The position numbers and the translations under genes are program-made. Positions 8,751-17,705 of a stretch of 51,586 bases of DNA are shown piece by piece. Position 1 is the stretch's first letter. Every line of letters begins with the position of its first letter. Under the pieces are notes generated by a model. The model saw only the letters and a program-made list of their open reading frames with translations. It was not told the DNA's origin and searched no databases. The stretch lies in the NCBI GenBank assembly GCA_017436645.1, contig JAFSCR010000010.1:1-51586 (forward strand), given 5' to 3'. The stretch comes from Clostridia bacterium (GTDB lineage Bacteria; Bacillota; Clostridia; UMGS1883; UMGS1540).

Positions 8751-8826
8751 AATACTCTCCATTATAAATAATCTTGTGTTTTCTGATAAATACACCTTCA
8801 ATTTATAACAAAACACAAGGTATAAA

Positions 8827-8863
8827 TCGAATAAAGGGCGGAGAAAACCCCGCCCTATATCGA
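8827..8863 (-). terminator. Intercistronic hairpin between the lipoprotein and ATPase genes
   Basis: AGGGCGG (8835-8841) pairs with CCGCCCT (8850-8856), and outer TCGA boxes at 8827-8830 and 8860-8863 extend it. Only a weak T-run follows on the minus strand. Such structures often let the binding-protein message outlast or outnumber the downstream transporter message; partial termination is my inference. Confidence 0.6.
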
Positions 8864-8873
8864 ATAGTTTTAA

Positions 8874-10088
8874 TTAAAATGCGCTGTTTAAGAGTGTGAT
8901 ACCATCGATCTGGAGATCGAAGTAAGGTGCGCTGCGGAATTCGGATTCATGGAAGTAACCGTCTTTGATAACTTCAGTATCCGGTGTGTAATCAGCGTCG
9001 GTATCAACGTCAGCTTTGTAAGAATCAAGCTTTTCGCCCTTGACGGTGAAGGTGTTTACGTCAAATACGTGAAGTTCGCCGGAGATAAGCTTTGCTTTTG
9101 CAGCTTCGATAGCTTCTTTTGTGCCAGCTGCTGCAACTTTATCGTTGATTTCGGTAAGTTTAACGGAACCTGCTTCAAAACCTTCGCACCAGTCAGCTGC
9201 GATAGCTTCGCCCTTAAGATCGGTCTCGATCATGTACTTGAAGTAAGGTGTCCAGTCGATTCTGGAAGAAACGATGAAGGTGTTGGGGCAAGCTGCCAGT
9301 GTGCTGCCGTTGTAGGAAACGTTGGGAACGCCTGCGTTTTCACAAGCTGTGGGAGCACCCATGGAGTCAGCATGCTGGCTGATGAGTACACAGTTGTTGG
9401 AAAGGAGCTTTGTTGCAGCTTCTTTTTCAAGCGCTTCGTCATACCAGCTGCCTGTAAACTGAACTTCCATTGTTACTGTGGGGCAAACAGACTTTGCACC
9501 GAGGTAGAAGGAAGTGTAACCGGACATAACTTCAGCGTATGTAAATGCACCAACATAACCCATCTTAGCCTGTTCTGCGGTGATTTTGCCTGCTTCGATC
9601 ATTTCGTTGAGCTTCATGCCTGCAGCAATACCTGCGAGGTATCTGCCTTCGTAAATGGAAGCAAATGCATTGTGGAAATTAGCAACCTTTTCTGTGTGAG
9701 CAGTTGTACCGGTTGCATGGCAGAACTGTACTTCAGGGAATTCTTTTGCTGCCTTCAGCATGTAAGGTTCATGACCGAAGCTGTTTGCAAAAACGATGTC
9801 ACAGCCCTGGTCTGCAAGGTCTGCTGCTGCTTCATAGCATTCATTACCTTCGGGGATATTGGTCTTGAAGATAACCTGTTCGGGCTTAAGACCCATTTCA
9901 GCTGTTGCTTGTTCTGCTGCTACAAGGAAGTTCTTGTCATAGGTAGAGTTTTCATCGTGTAAGAAAATGAAACCAACCTTGAAATCAGCACTTACCTCTG
10001 CGCCTTTTTTGTCGCTGCAAGCTGTGAAGCATACTAAGGATGCTACGAGCATTACGGCAACGAGAAGAATAGAAAGCGTCTTCTTCAT
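8874..10088 (-). CDS. BMP family ABC transporter substrate-binding lipoprotein
   Basis: A lipoprotein of 404 residues. The start MKKTLSILLVAV at 10088 follows AAGGAGGG. The signal peptide ends in the lipobox FTAC, with Cys24 as the predicted lipid anchor, followed by SDKKG. The body has the periplasmic-binding-protein fold of the Bmp/Med/PnrA family (for example VGFIFLHDENSTYDKNF, and the later NCVLISQHADS). Known members bind purine nucleosides; the ligand here is inferred from that and from the matching ATPase and permeases. First gene of the operon, directly behind a strong promoter. Confidence 0.88.
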   Translation of the reverse strand: MKKTLSILLVAVMLVASLVCFTACSDKKGAEVSADFKVGFIFLHDENSTYDKNFLVAAEQATAEMGLKPEQVIFKTNIPEGNECYEAAADLADQGCDIVFANSFGHEPYMLKAAKEFPEVQFCHATGTTAHTEKVANFHNAFASIYEGRYLAGIAAGMKLNEMIEAGKITAEQAKMGYVGAFTYAEVMSGYTSFYLGAKSVCPTVTMEVQFTGSWYDEALEKEAATKLLSNNCVLISQHADSMGAPTACENAGVPNVSYNGSTLAACPNTFIVSSRIDWTPYFKYMIETDLKGEAIAADWCEGFEAGSVKLTEINDKVAAAGTKEAIEAAKAKLISGELHVFDVNTFTVKGEKLDSYKADVDTDADYTPDTEVIKDGYFHESEFRSAPYFDLQIDGITLLNSAF

Positions 10089-10158
10089 AAGTAAATACCC
10101 TCCTTGCCTTATCGGCAAAAAATTTTTTGGCACGTTTTCAAGTCGCACCAACAGGTAA

Positions 10159-10187
10159 ATTATATCACCAAATTTTTAGAAAGTCAA
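10159..10187 (-). promoter_or_regulatory. Promoter of the BMP importer operon
   Basis: TTGACT (10182-10187), a 17-bp spacer and TATAAT (10159-10164) on the minus strand. A short inverted repeat GTCAA/TTGAC (10183-10198) covers the -35 element and could be an operator. I looked for a purine riboswitch in the leader and saw none. Confidence 0.75.
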
Positions 10188-10259
10188 CATTTTTTGACCT
10201 CTCGTTACATTTTTTTACAATGTTTTCGAACAGCGTGTGGAAAACCGTGCCACATTCTA

Positions 10260-11375
10260 TTATTTTTTATCTTTTTCACCTAAAAGGTAGCCGAGTTTTG
10301 CCCACTGAATGGCTTCTTTCCCCTGTTCTACGGGAATGCCGTCCTCAATCCAGGCGCCGCCGTTTTCGGTGGAAAGCGCCTGCGGACAGTTAGAAAACGC
10401 CATATATAGGTCGCCGCGGATATTGACAAGTTCATGCTCCACGATGCCGTATTTTGTAAAGAAATCAAAAATCACTTCCCCGTCATAAACCATTTTGATG
10501 GAATTACGGAAGTTATGCATATGGGGGAAATTCTCAATGGATTTATCGCTTTTATAGTTATAAACAAGCAGCGGTTTTCCGTAGTACTCCGTAATATCAA
10601 GGCGGGACTGCACGCCATCCTCATATATTTTTGTTTCCCAGGTTTTGCCGCCGTCCTTTGAAACGGTAAAGCCTGCGTGACCTGTAAGATGGTTATCCGG
10701 CGGAATACGGAGGGTGCCGAAAATCCCGTCATCACTTACATAATAGCGGAATTCATAGCAGGTTTCCTCGGAGCAGATGGCAAAGGGCACCAGAATGTTA
10801 TCTTCAATTTTGCAAAGGGTGGGGTTTGATTTGTCGTCAAGGGTAATGGCGGTATAAAGCTCGCCTTTATATGTGGTTACCTTATTGACAATGGGCTCCA
10901 TTCCGGGGTGCACATCGTGAACAACCTTATACCCATGGTCTTCCAAATATGCCACATAGGACTCGTTGTTGAGACGGACATCTCCTTTTTCCGTGCGGAA
11001 GAAAACTTCTCTTCTTTCGGAAAGGGTATCATTATAAAAGTCATAATCACGGCAATATGTAGCAAGTTCCCCACGGGAAGTGGTGAAAATAAGCCGGACC
11101 TTGGCGTCACCGATCAGATAAATAGCAGAGCAGATTACGCCTCTGGACTGTCCCACGCCTTCGTCGATAATGCGGCGGCGGCAGTTTTCGGGCTGAGAAG
11201 GCGAGAAAACAGACAGGCAGATTTTACCTGTGGATTCGCCGTAACGCTTGGGAAGCCCCGTCATATAGCTGACAAACATAAGGCCGTTCGCCTTATCATA
11301 TAACGTGGCGCATCCACATGCCGCTGTTTCTGTCAGTCCATCGCTGATTTGAACCATATCCATTTCGTAAAACAT
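10260..11375 (-). CDS. Sialidase-fold (beta-propeller) protein, function uncertain
   Basis: A protein of 371 residues with no signal peptide, so probably cytoplasmic. Near residue 240 it has a clear Asp-box, SKDGGKTW, the structural hallmark of sialidase-type six-bladed propellers and related BNR-repeat proteins. Other blades are only suggested by repeating strand-turn patterns. I cannot identify the Arg triad or the Tyr/Glu nucleophile pair of true sialidases, so the reaction is unknown; it might bind or hydrolyse a sugar or phosphorolyse a glycan. It is the last gene of the glycan operon, starting at ATG 11375 after AGGAGAAA. No strong terminator is visible between it and the BMP promoter. 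Confidence 0.6.
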   Translation of the reverse strand: MFYEMDMVQISDGLTETAACGCATLYDKANGLMFVSYMTGLPKRYGESTGKICLSVFSPSQPENCRRRIIDEGVGQSRGVICSAIYLIGDAKVRLIFTTSRGELATYCRDYDFYNDTLSERREVFFRTEKGDVRLNNESYVAYLEDHGYKVVHDVHPGMEPIVNKVTTYKGELYTAITLDDKSNPTLCKIEDNILVPFAICSEETCYEFRYYVSDDGIFGTLRIPPDNHLTGHAGFTVSKDGGKTWETKIYEDGVQSRLDITEYYGKPLLVYNYKSDKSIENFPHMHNFRNSIKMVYDGEVIFDFFTKYGIVEHELVNIRGDLYMAFSNCPQALSTENGGAWIEDGIPVEQGKEAIQWAKLGYLLGEKDKK

Positions 11376-11414
11376 CTTTTTTCTCCTTTTATTTTAAATT
11401 TTTTAAAGATAACA

Positions 11415-12686
11415 CTATTCGCTTGTAATAACAGCCGTTTTTTGAATGAGCTTAGAAACATACAGCACCAAAAAAGCAGCCCCTAAAAAGGAAATAAACG
11501 AAAGAACCTGCTGTGCATATATATGCACACCGAAAAGAGAAATCTCGGCACTTTGGAGAACAGCCAAAAGGGGTGTGGCCAAAAGTGTGGCCAAAAATCC
11601 GAAAAGACCGCAGATTGTATCCTTTACGCACAAAACATTTCTTCTCTTTTCAGGTGGGACAAGGTCGAAAACAAGATTAAACTGTGCACTGTTTATGCCA
11701 CCCATAGCTGCTGAATACAATATGTTATGAATCAAAAACATAACATGTCCGTTTTTGGGGGTGGTAAATGCCGTTGCCAAAAAGGAGGCACCTACAATAA
11801 AGTAACAAATGCGAAGCATTTTTGAAAAAGAGTTTTTATCTGCATATCTGCCGAGAAATACAGAGGCCAAAACTCTGGAAATTGCACCAAAAATGGACAA
11901 AAGCCCTATATAGGTCATACTGAAATGCAGTTCCTTTACCTGATACACGCCAAAAAATGGTACGGAAAAAGCACTGCAGCACGCCCATAAAACGCCCTGA
12001 CCGATAATATAAATAATGGTCTTATCCGAAAAAACATCCTTGGTGCTTTTAAAGAAGGAAACACGGGGCGCAGGTTCTGTTTCCTTTTCTTTTGCACATA
12101 TAAGGGACAGGGTATGTACCACCGTCAGAAAGAATATGATGCCGCCGCAAAAAATCATGGAAGCGGTTTCGTTTCCCATAGCATCAAAATAATCGACAAG
12201 CGAGCCGAGTAAAAACACGAACACCATACCGCTGACTAAGGATACTGCCTCTTTAAATGCGGTAAAACTTCCTCTTTTTTCGTTTGCAACCAACTGCATA
12301 AACCAGTTTGTTCTGGCGGCGGTGGCCATATTCAGAAGAAAATAGCCGCCTAAAAGCGCCACTACAAAAATGGCGGTACGGATGCCATGGGGCACATTTA
12401 TAAACGGCGTAAGATACAAAAGAACGAACAAAAGCTCGTTTATCGTATAAAAAAGAGTTACTTTGCGCTTTACGCTTCCGCCTTTAAAAACTGCAATCCC
12501 GAAAAGCTGGAACACACAGCCAAGATTGACAAAGGAACTTAAAAGGGCGGTAAGGCCATCGGAAAATCCAAGGGAAAGTGTAAGCTTTGCAAGGTATGCC
12601 CCTGTTATGAGAAGGGAAATCAGATAATTCGCCGTCTCCTCAATGATATAACAAATTCTGCCGGTTCTGTAAATATCCTTTTGCAT
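11415..12686 (-). CDS. MFS transporter
   Basis: A membrane protein of 423 residues with about twelve hydrophobic helices in two halves and a basic central loop (residues about 190-215). It belongs to the major facilitator superfamily. Segments such as NLVFDLVPPEKRRNVLC resemble MFS carriers found in sugar operons of Firmicutes. It is the second of two adjacent MFS genes; it shows little similarity to the first, so they are not a recent duplication. Substrate is inferred to be a product of the glycan enzymes in the operon. Start ATG 12686 follows AAGGTGTAG. Confidence 0.75.
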   Translation of the reverse strand: MQKDIYRTGRICYIIEETANYLISLLITGAYLAKLTLSLGFSDGLTALLSSFVNLGCVFQLFGIAVFKGGSVKRKVTLFYTINELLFVLLYLTPFINVPHGIRTAIFVVALLGGYFLLNMATAARTNWFMQLVANEKRGSFTAFKEAVSLVSGMVFVFLLGSLVDYFDAMGNETASMIFCGGIIFFLTVVHTLSLICAKEKETEPAPRVSFFKSTKDVFSDKTIIYIIGQGVLWACCSAFSVPFFGVYQVKELHFSMTYIGLLSIFGAISRVLASVFLGRYADKNSFSKMLRICYFIVGASFLATAFTTPKNGHVMFLIHNILYSAAMGGINSAQFNLVFDLVPPEKRRNVLCVKDTICGLFGFLATLLATPLLAVLQSAEISLFGVHIYAQQVLSFISFLGAAFLVLYVSKLIQKTAVITSE

Positions 12687-12718
12687 TTTCTACACCTTTT
12701 TCAGTATATTAGATTTTT

Positions 12719-13990
12719 TTAATGAAGGGCTTCCTTTTCCTTAAATCTTGCCCATACGGGAATGATAAAAGCCGTAATCAGAACAGAGAGAACCACAATG
12801 GCAATATAAAGGACAGTTACTGCCTTCCAGCCAAAATGATCTGCGACAAACCCGGTACCGTAGCTTTGCACCACAACGCCTAATGACGCCGCCATATTAT
12901 AAATTCCTGCTGCTGTACCGCTTTTCCCGAAAACGGAAAAATAACCGGTTATGAAGTTACAAAGGAGCAATATGCCGCTGAGAATGGCAGAAACCATACA
13001 AACAGCAAAAATAATGAGTGCCACCGGGGCTTTCCCCGTCAGAAACAGCAGACCGAGAAACGGAAGCACCGCCACAAATAAAACCGCTACGGTCTTCATT
13101 TCATTTTTAACTGTTTTACCGCTTGTCCATTTTCTTGTAAGGACTGTACCGATTACACCTGCCAAAATAACAAAGGTGGTGAGAAGGTTACTGACCGTAA
13201 CACCAAGACCGGGATACGATTCCATCAGCATTGGTGCCGTGAAGGTTTTCACCGCAAGGTCTGCAAAGGTACGCAGAAGAAACACAGGTAAAATTCCTAT
13301 AAAGCCGCTGATGGCAAAAAGCTTGAAAACAGAGCCGCCCGGAATAGGTTTTGTCTCTACAGTAATAGTGTCCCCCGCTTTTACATCCTCTGTAAGATCC
13401 TTATCAGACCGCTTATAGGCAATTTCAAGTGCAAAAACCATCGCCACAATGGAGATGGCGGCAACAAGGAAATTATATTGCCACTTTGTAACAAAGGCGG
13501 CAATGATATAACCGAATATGAGACCGATGCTCCCTGCAAAGCTAATGCAGAAAATGCCTCGTTTACGCCAGGATGGAGCAAGGCGGCTTGTCAGAATTTT
13601 AAAAACGCAGGGATAGTTTGCCATCTGAATGATGCCGTTTAAAGACCAGAGAATAAGCATCTCATAAAAGCCGTTAAAGAAGAAAATGAGACTGTTTATA
13701 ATTGCCGAAAGAAAAAGTCCGATTTTCAGTATGGTTTTGGGGTTATATTTATCGGCAAGCATTCCCCCTGTAAGCTGGAGAGCACCATAGAAAAGATAGA
13801 AGCCGCTGGTCATAAGCCCCGTCTGCGCCTTCGTCATCGTCCCTTCCGCCACAATCTGGGCAAGGGCGGCGGAAAAACAGTTGTTGGTCATATATATAAC
13901 AGCATAGAAAAAAACAATAAAAAGAAGAAACAGAAGATTCGATTTATCGTTTTTCAGATATGCATTTCTAAAATGACTTTCATTTTTCAA
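12719..13990 (-). CDS. MFS transporter (GlpT/hexuronate-like)
   Basis: A membrane protein of 423 residues with about twelve helices. The N-terminal motif QLTGGMLADKYNPK matches the conserved cytoplasmic loop 2-3 of MFS carriers (G-x-x-x-D). The start appears to be TTG at 13990, behind AAGGAAGTGAT; no in-frame ATG lies close. Its pairing with a second, unlike MFS protein suggests uptake of two different sugars, or uptake plus efflux. It shares an operon with mannosidase and beta-helix genes. Substrate not determined. Confidence 0.75.
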   Translation of the reverse strand: MKNESHFRNAYLKNDKSNLLFLLFIVFFYAVIYMTNNCFSAALAQIVAEGTMTKAQTGLMTSGFYLFYGALQLTGGMLADKYNPKTILKIGLFLSAIINSLIFFFNGFYEMLILWSLNGIIQMANYPCVFKILTSRLAPSWRKRGIFCISFAGSIGLIFGYIIAAFVTKWQYNFLVAAISIVAMVFALEIAYKRSDKDLTEDVKAGDTITVETKPIPGGSVFKLFAISGFIGILPVFLLRTFADLAVKTFTAPMLMESYPGLGVTVSNLLTTFVILAGVIGTVLTRKWTSGKTVKNEMKTVAVLFVAVLPFLGLLFLTGKAPVALIIFAVCMVSAILSGILLLCNFITGYFSVFGKSGTAAGIYNMAASLGVVVQSYGTGFVADHFGWKAVTVLYIAIVVLSVLITAFIIPVWARFKEKEALH

Positions 13991-14021
13991 AAAATCACTT
14001 CCTTGTTTTAAGAAGGGCTAC

Positions 14022-14999
14022 TTAGAAATCCGCTTTATAGGAAACACCGATTTGTTTCCTGATTTCGTCCATAAGAGAAAGAATGCGAAGGGTTTCACTA
14101 TGGGGAAGGCGGTCACTTTCCGTTCTGCTTTCCCTGATGCATTTGCAGACTTCTATAATTTCTTCCTCAAACCCTTCCCCGATGGAGGGGTTTTCTATGG
14201 GTTTCCCTATGCCGTCTTTATAAACGGTAAAGGAGTTAGCACCATAAAAGGCAGGAATGTGAATATAGCCTTTTGTGCCGTAAATATAGGCGTCCTCCGG
14301 TTTTAAAAGGCTTATCGCAGAGGAAACGGATGCTGTTTTTCCGCCTTCATAGGAAAGAAGGACTTTCGTGTGCAAATCCACGCCATCCTCCACTTTTCCT
14401 GCGGCTTTTACCGAAAGTGGGTTACTGCCAAAGAAAAGAGAAACAAAATGGAGACCGTAAACCCCCACATCAAGAAGGGAGCCGCCTGCCATCCGGTTTT
14501 GGAAAAGCTTTTCTTCCTCCTCGGGACCTATCGCATAACAAAAGTCGGCACGGATATCTAAAACCTCACCGATTTCACCGCTTTTTACGGTTTTTTCAAG
14601 TTCGATTACGGCAGGGATAAAGCGTGTCCACATGGCTTCCATTAAAAAAACACCGTTTTCTTTTGCCGTTTTACAAAGTGCCTCCCCTTCCTTTGCATTG
14701 ACACAAAGGGGCTTTTCGCACAAAACGTGCTTTTTATGTTTCAGAAAAAGCTCGGCGCATCCTTTGTGAAAAGGATGGGCGGTGGACACATACACCGCAT
14801 CCACCGCATCCGATTTCGCCATTTCTTCATAAGAATCAAAAACGAGGGGAATATTGTAGGTTTTTGCAAAGGCTTCCCCACGGCGTCTGTCACGGGAAGC
14901 TACAGCCGAAAGGGTTGCCCCTTCCACATTCCCGATAGCCTTGGCGAATTTATTTGCAATGATTCCCGGTCCTGCAATTCCGAAACGAATTTCTTTCAT
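14022..14999 (-). CDS. Gfo/Idh/MocA family NAD(P)-dependent oxidoreductase
   Basis: A cytoplasmic protein of 325 residues. An N-terminal Rossmann fold begins FGIAGPGIIANKFAKAI, followed near residue 95 by the family hallmark CEKPLCVN, whose Lys contacts the cofactor and substrate, then a C-terminal alpha/beta substrate domain. Members oxidise or reduce sugars, inositols and some glycosides. In this operon it could act on a sugar released by the mannosidase or the beta-helix enzymes. Starts at ATG 14999 with AAGGATAG before it. The exact substrate cannot be read from the sequence. Confidence 0.82.
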   Translation of the reverse strand: MKEIRFGIAGPGIIANKFAKAIGNVEGATLSAVASRDRRRGEAFAKTYNIPLVFDSYEEMAKSDAVDAVYVSTAHPFHKGCAELFLKHKKHVLCEKPLCVNAKEGEALCKTAKENGVFLMEAMWTRFIPAVIELEKTVKSGEIGEVLDIRADFCYAIGPEEEEKLFQNRMAGGSLLDVGVYGLHFVSLFFGSNPLSVKAAGKVEDGVDLHTKVLLSYEGGKTASVSSAISLLKPEDAYIYGTKGYIHIPAFYGANSFTVYKDGIGKPIENPSIGEGFEEEIIEVCKCIRESRTESDRLPHSETLRILSLMDEIRKQIGVSYKADF

Positions 15000-15018
15000 G
15001 GCGTTATACTATCCTTTT

Positions 15019-16086
15019 TTAAATTCCGCTTGTCAGTTCGCCTTCAGGGTTATCCTGATAAACGTCTTCGACGGTTACGTTTTCAACCTCAGCCGCTACC
15101 ATAACGGCGTAATGGGCGCTTTTTGAACGGATATTCTTAAGGTGAATATCGTGAATATCGCCTTTTGTATAGCCTGTGCCGTAGCCTGTGTAAAGTTTTA
15201 CTGTGGCTTCTCTGCCGCCATCTGCCACTTCACAGATATCTTCAATATTGATGTTATAAACCTTGTTGCCGTTTGCCGCCAGAACGATTACGCCGTGCAT
15301 TCTGCCGCCGGTGGTAACGTTGCGGATGGTGATATCGTGAATATCACGGTTATCGCTGGGCACAAGGCGGTGATAGGGTTCCCCGGGGTATACGCCTTTT
15401 CCGAGGGGCATGGGATTCGGGTATTCACGCTTTGCAAGGGCGGTGCAGGCGATTGTATCGTCTGAGGTGGTACCGCTGATATTTTCTACGAGGCAGTGGT
15501 GGCAACCGCTACGGAAGTCAATGCCGTCACCGTTTTTCACGTGGGAATGAATTTCCAAGTCGTGAATATGTACGTTGCAGGATTCTTCAAAGCTCAGCGC
15601 CCAGCCCATGGTCTGGCGAAGGAGGAAACCGCCGATTTCCATAGTATCTGCAAGAGCAAAATTAAACATATGGGTTCTGTAGCCCCAGAAATCGCCAACC
15701 ATCAGCTGATCCTGTTCAAAGAAAGGATGGTAGCCTACACGGGGCCATGCGGTACCATAAAGTGAAGCACCGTTTCTTCCTAAAATTTTAACATTTTTAA
15801 CAGGGTTTACTTCGAGAGGAACGCCGTAAGGATTTTCGGGATCTACGATAAAGTTTTCACTACGGAAAAAATTATCAAAAACGTGCTTTTTCTGTTTCAG
15901 CATACAGCCGTCAACAATTACTTCCAAATCGTCAAAAACCAAAATTGCACGGTCAAGATAATAATCTTCTCCGTCGAGTATTACGGTTTTTACACCTTCT
16001 GCCTTTTTAGCCTCTGCTAAACACGCATCAATCGCATCGCTGTCGGCAATGCCGGCTCCTCTGTAGTTTTTTACATAGAATTCCAT
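15019..16086 (-). CDS. Right-handed beta-helix protein, GH28-like (paralogue 2)
   Basis: A protein of 355 residues without a signal peptide. Its repeated pattern of short strands (VKILGRNGASLYG, VHIHDLEIHSH, HDITIRNVTTGG, VENVTVEDVY) is that of parallel beta-helix polysaccharide enzymes. NGDGID near residue 185 followed by TSDDT near residue 208 resembles the Asn-x-Asp and Asp-Asp acid motifs of GH28 polygalacturonases, although the classic Arg-Ile-Lys is not evident. Activity on a glycan or oligosaccharide in the cytoplasm is inferred. It is a tandem copy of the gene upstream: same length, 20-bp gap, roughly three quarters identical by eye. Confidence 0.65.
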   Translation of the reverse strand: MEFYVKNYRGAGIADSDAIDACLAEAKKAEGVKTVILDGEDYYLDRAILVFDDLEVIVDGCMLKQKKHVFDNFFRSENFIVDPENPYGVPLEVNPVKNVKILGRNGASLYGTAWPRVGYHPFFEQDQLMVGDFWGYRTHMFNFALADTMEIGGFLLRQTMGWALSFEESCNVHIHDLEIHSHVKNGDGIDFRSGCHHCLVENISGTTSDDTIACTALAKREYPNPMPLGKGVYPGEPYHRLVPSDNRDIHDITIRNVTTGGRMHGVIVLAANGNKVYNINIEDICEVADGGREATVKLYTGYGTGYTKGDIHDIHLKNIRSKSAHYAVMVAAEVENVTVEDVYQDNPEGELTSGI

Positions 16087-16105
16087 TTTTCTCTTCCTTT
16101 CAAAT

Positions 16106-17173
16106 TTATATTCCGGTTGTCAGTTCCCCTTCGGGGTTATCCTGATAGATTTCTTCAAGGGTTACATTCGCGACCTCCGCCGCTACCATTACGGCATAAT
16201 CGGCACTCTTGGAACGGATGTTGCGAAGGCGGATGTCGTGCAGGTCACCTGCGCGGTAATTTGTGCCGTAACCTGTATAGATTTTAACGGTGGACTGTCT
16301 TGCCCCATCCACATCTTCTACGATATCTTCAATGTCGATATCATACACCTGATTTTCATTTGCCGCAAGGCAGATAACGCCGTGCATTCTGCCGCCGGAG
16401 GTAATATTCCGGACGGTGATGTGATGAATATCTCTGTCTTCTGTGGGGAAAAGACGGTGATAGGGTTCGCTTGTAAGGTAATATTTACTCAAAGGTGCAT
16501 TGGGGTCATAGTTCTTTTTTGCGGTGGCGTTTAAGGCAACCGTATCATCAGAGGTGGTACCGCTGATATTTTCTACCAGACAATGATGACAACCGCTTCT
16601 GAGATCAACGCCGTCACCGTTTTTCACGTGGGAACGAATCTCCAGATCGTGAATATGTAAGTTGCAGCATCTTTCAAAGCTCAGTGCCCATCCCATGGTC
16701 TGGCGGAGAAGGAAACCTGCAATTTCCATGGTATCGGTAATGCAAAAATTAAACATATGGGTTCTCCAGCCCCAGAAATCACCAACCATGCACTGATCCT
16801 CTTCAAAGAAAGGATGATACCCTACTTTAGACCAGGCGGTGCCGTAAATAGAAGCGCCGTTTTTACCTAAGATTTTTACGTTTTTAGTAGGTTTTATATC
16901 GAGGGGCACACCATAGGGGTCCTCCGGATTTACGATAAAGTTTTCACTACGGAAAATATTATCAAAAACGTGATTTTTCTGTTTCAGCATACAGCCGTCA
17001 ACAATCACTTCCAAATCGTCAAAAACTAAAATTGCGCGGTCAAGATAATAATCTTCCCCATCGAGAATTACGGTTTTTACCCCTTCTGCCTTTTTGGCTT
17101 CGGCAAGGCAAGCATCGATAGCATCGCTATCCGCAATGCCGACTCCTCTGTAGTTCTTTACATAAAAGTTCAT
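16106..17173 (-). CDS. Right-handed beta-helix protein, GH28-like (paralogue 1)
   Basis: A protein of 355 residues, paralogue of the next gene in the operon. The first 66 residues differ at only two or three positions, while the middle (residues about 215-240) differs strongly, including the stretch after TSDDT. NGDGVD and TSDDT are conserved in both, supporting a catalytic role for those acids. The ATG at 17173 overlaps the stop of the GNAT gene (ATGA). The two copies may act on related but distinct substrates. Alternative: pectate-lyase-like or epimerase activity, which share this fold. Confidence 0.65.
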   Translation of the reverse strand: MNFYVKNYRGVGIADSDAIDACLAEAKKAEGVKTVILDGEDYYLDRAILVFDDLEVIVDGCMLKQKNHVFDNIFRSENFIVNPEDPYGVPLDIKPTKNVKILGKNGASIYGTAWSKVGYHPFFEEDQCMVGDFWGWRTHMFNFCITDTMEIAGFLLRQTMGWALSFERCCNLHIHDLEIRSHVKNGDGVDLRSGCHHCLVENISGTTSDDTVALNATAKKNYDPNAPLSKYYLTSEPYHRLFPTEDRDIHHITVRNITSGGRMHGVICLAANENQVYDIDIEDIVEDVDGARQSTVKIYTGYGTNYRAGDLHDIRLRNIRSKSADYAVMVAAEVANVTLEEIYQDNPEGELTTGI

Positions 17174-17700
17174 AATGACACCCCTTCTTTATAATCATAT
17201 ACTTTTTCATAAAGTTCTTTTTTTATATTCGCAAAGGATTCTTCATCCAGTGCCCCGCCTGTCGTCATAATCTGCAAAGGGACGGGATTCTTCCCTTCCG
17301 AAAGCGATGGTTGGAGATACGGAAAGAGATTCCTCGAAAAACCGCTGCGCTCATAAAAGGCGATTCTGCGCCTTGCAATTTCCGTTTCCGGCGGCTCCAC
17401 TTCAAGGCAGATGCGCCTTCCTGCTTTTTCTGAAAGAAGGGCCAGAAGACGGGCCCCGAGTCCCTTGCCTCTGTACTTTGAAAAAACGGCAAAATGCTCC
17501 AAAAACAAAGCGCTGTCGAGATTCCACGTAAGCATTGCGGCAAGAATTTCGCCATCTTCCTCATAAGTAAATACGGTATACCTTGCATCTTTCAAAAGTG
17601 CTTTTTGCCCTTCATAGGTCCGCCGTTCATCAGGCGGAAAGCTTTCTTCCAAAAGAGCATAGACGGTATCAAATTTTTTTGCATCAAGTATCGTAAGCAT
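17170..17700 (-). CDS. GNAT family N-acetyltransferase
   Basis: About 176 residues of the Gcn5-related acetyltransferase fold. The acetyl-CoA motif A is visible as YRGKGLGARLLALL near residue 85, preceded by the core strands AAMLTWNL and LEHFAVF, and followed by RIAFYERSGF. The start is taken as the ATG at 17700, six bases past the stop of the mannosidase gene; an in-frame TTG at 17721 is possible. Placed in the middle of a glycan operon, it might acetylate a sugar or amine, but may also be an unrelated passenger. Substrate unknown. Confidence 0.75.
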   Translation of the reverse strand: MLTILDAKKFDTVYALLEESFPPDERRTYEGQKALLKDARYTVFTYEEDGEILAAMLTWNLDSALFLEHFAVFSKYRGKGLGARLLALLSEKAGRRICLEVEPPETEIARRRIAFYERSGFSRNLFPYLQPSLSEGKNPVPLQIMTTGGALDEESFANIKKELYEKVYDYKEGVSL

Positions 17701-17705
17701 TTTGT

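Noticed and set aside
8949-9962. A 337-codon rightward open frame, rich in Cys
   Set aside because: It is antisense to the BMP lipoprotein gene, which has a signal peptide, ribosome-binding site and family motifs. The Cys/Phe/Val-rich translation is a typical shadow of codon bias.
10089-10259. Purine riboswitch before the nucleoside importer
   Set aside because: The leader is short and lacks the conserved pyrimidine-rich loops of the purine aptamer.
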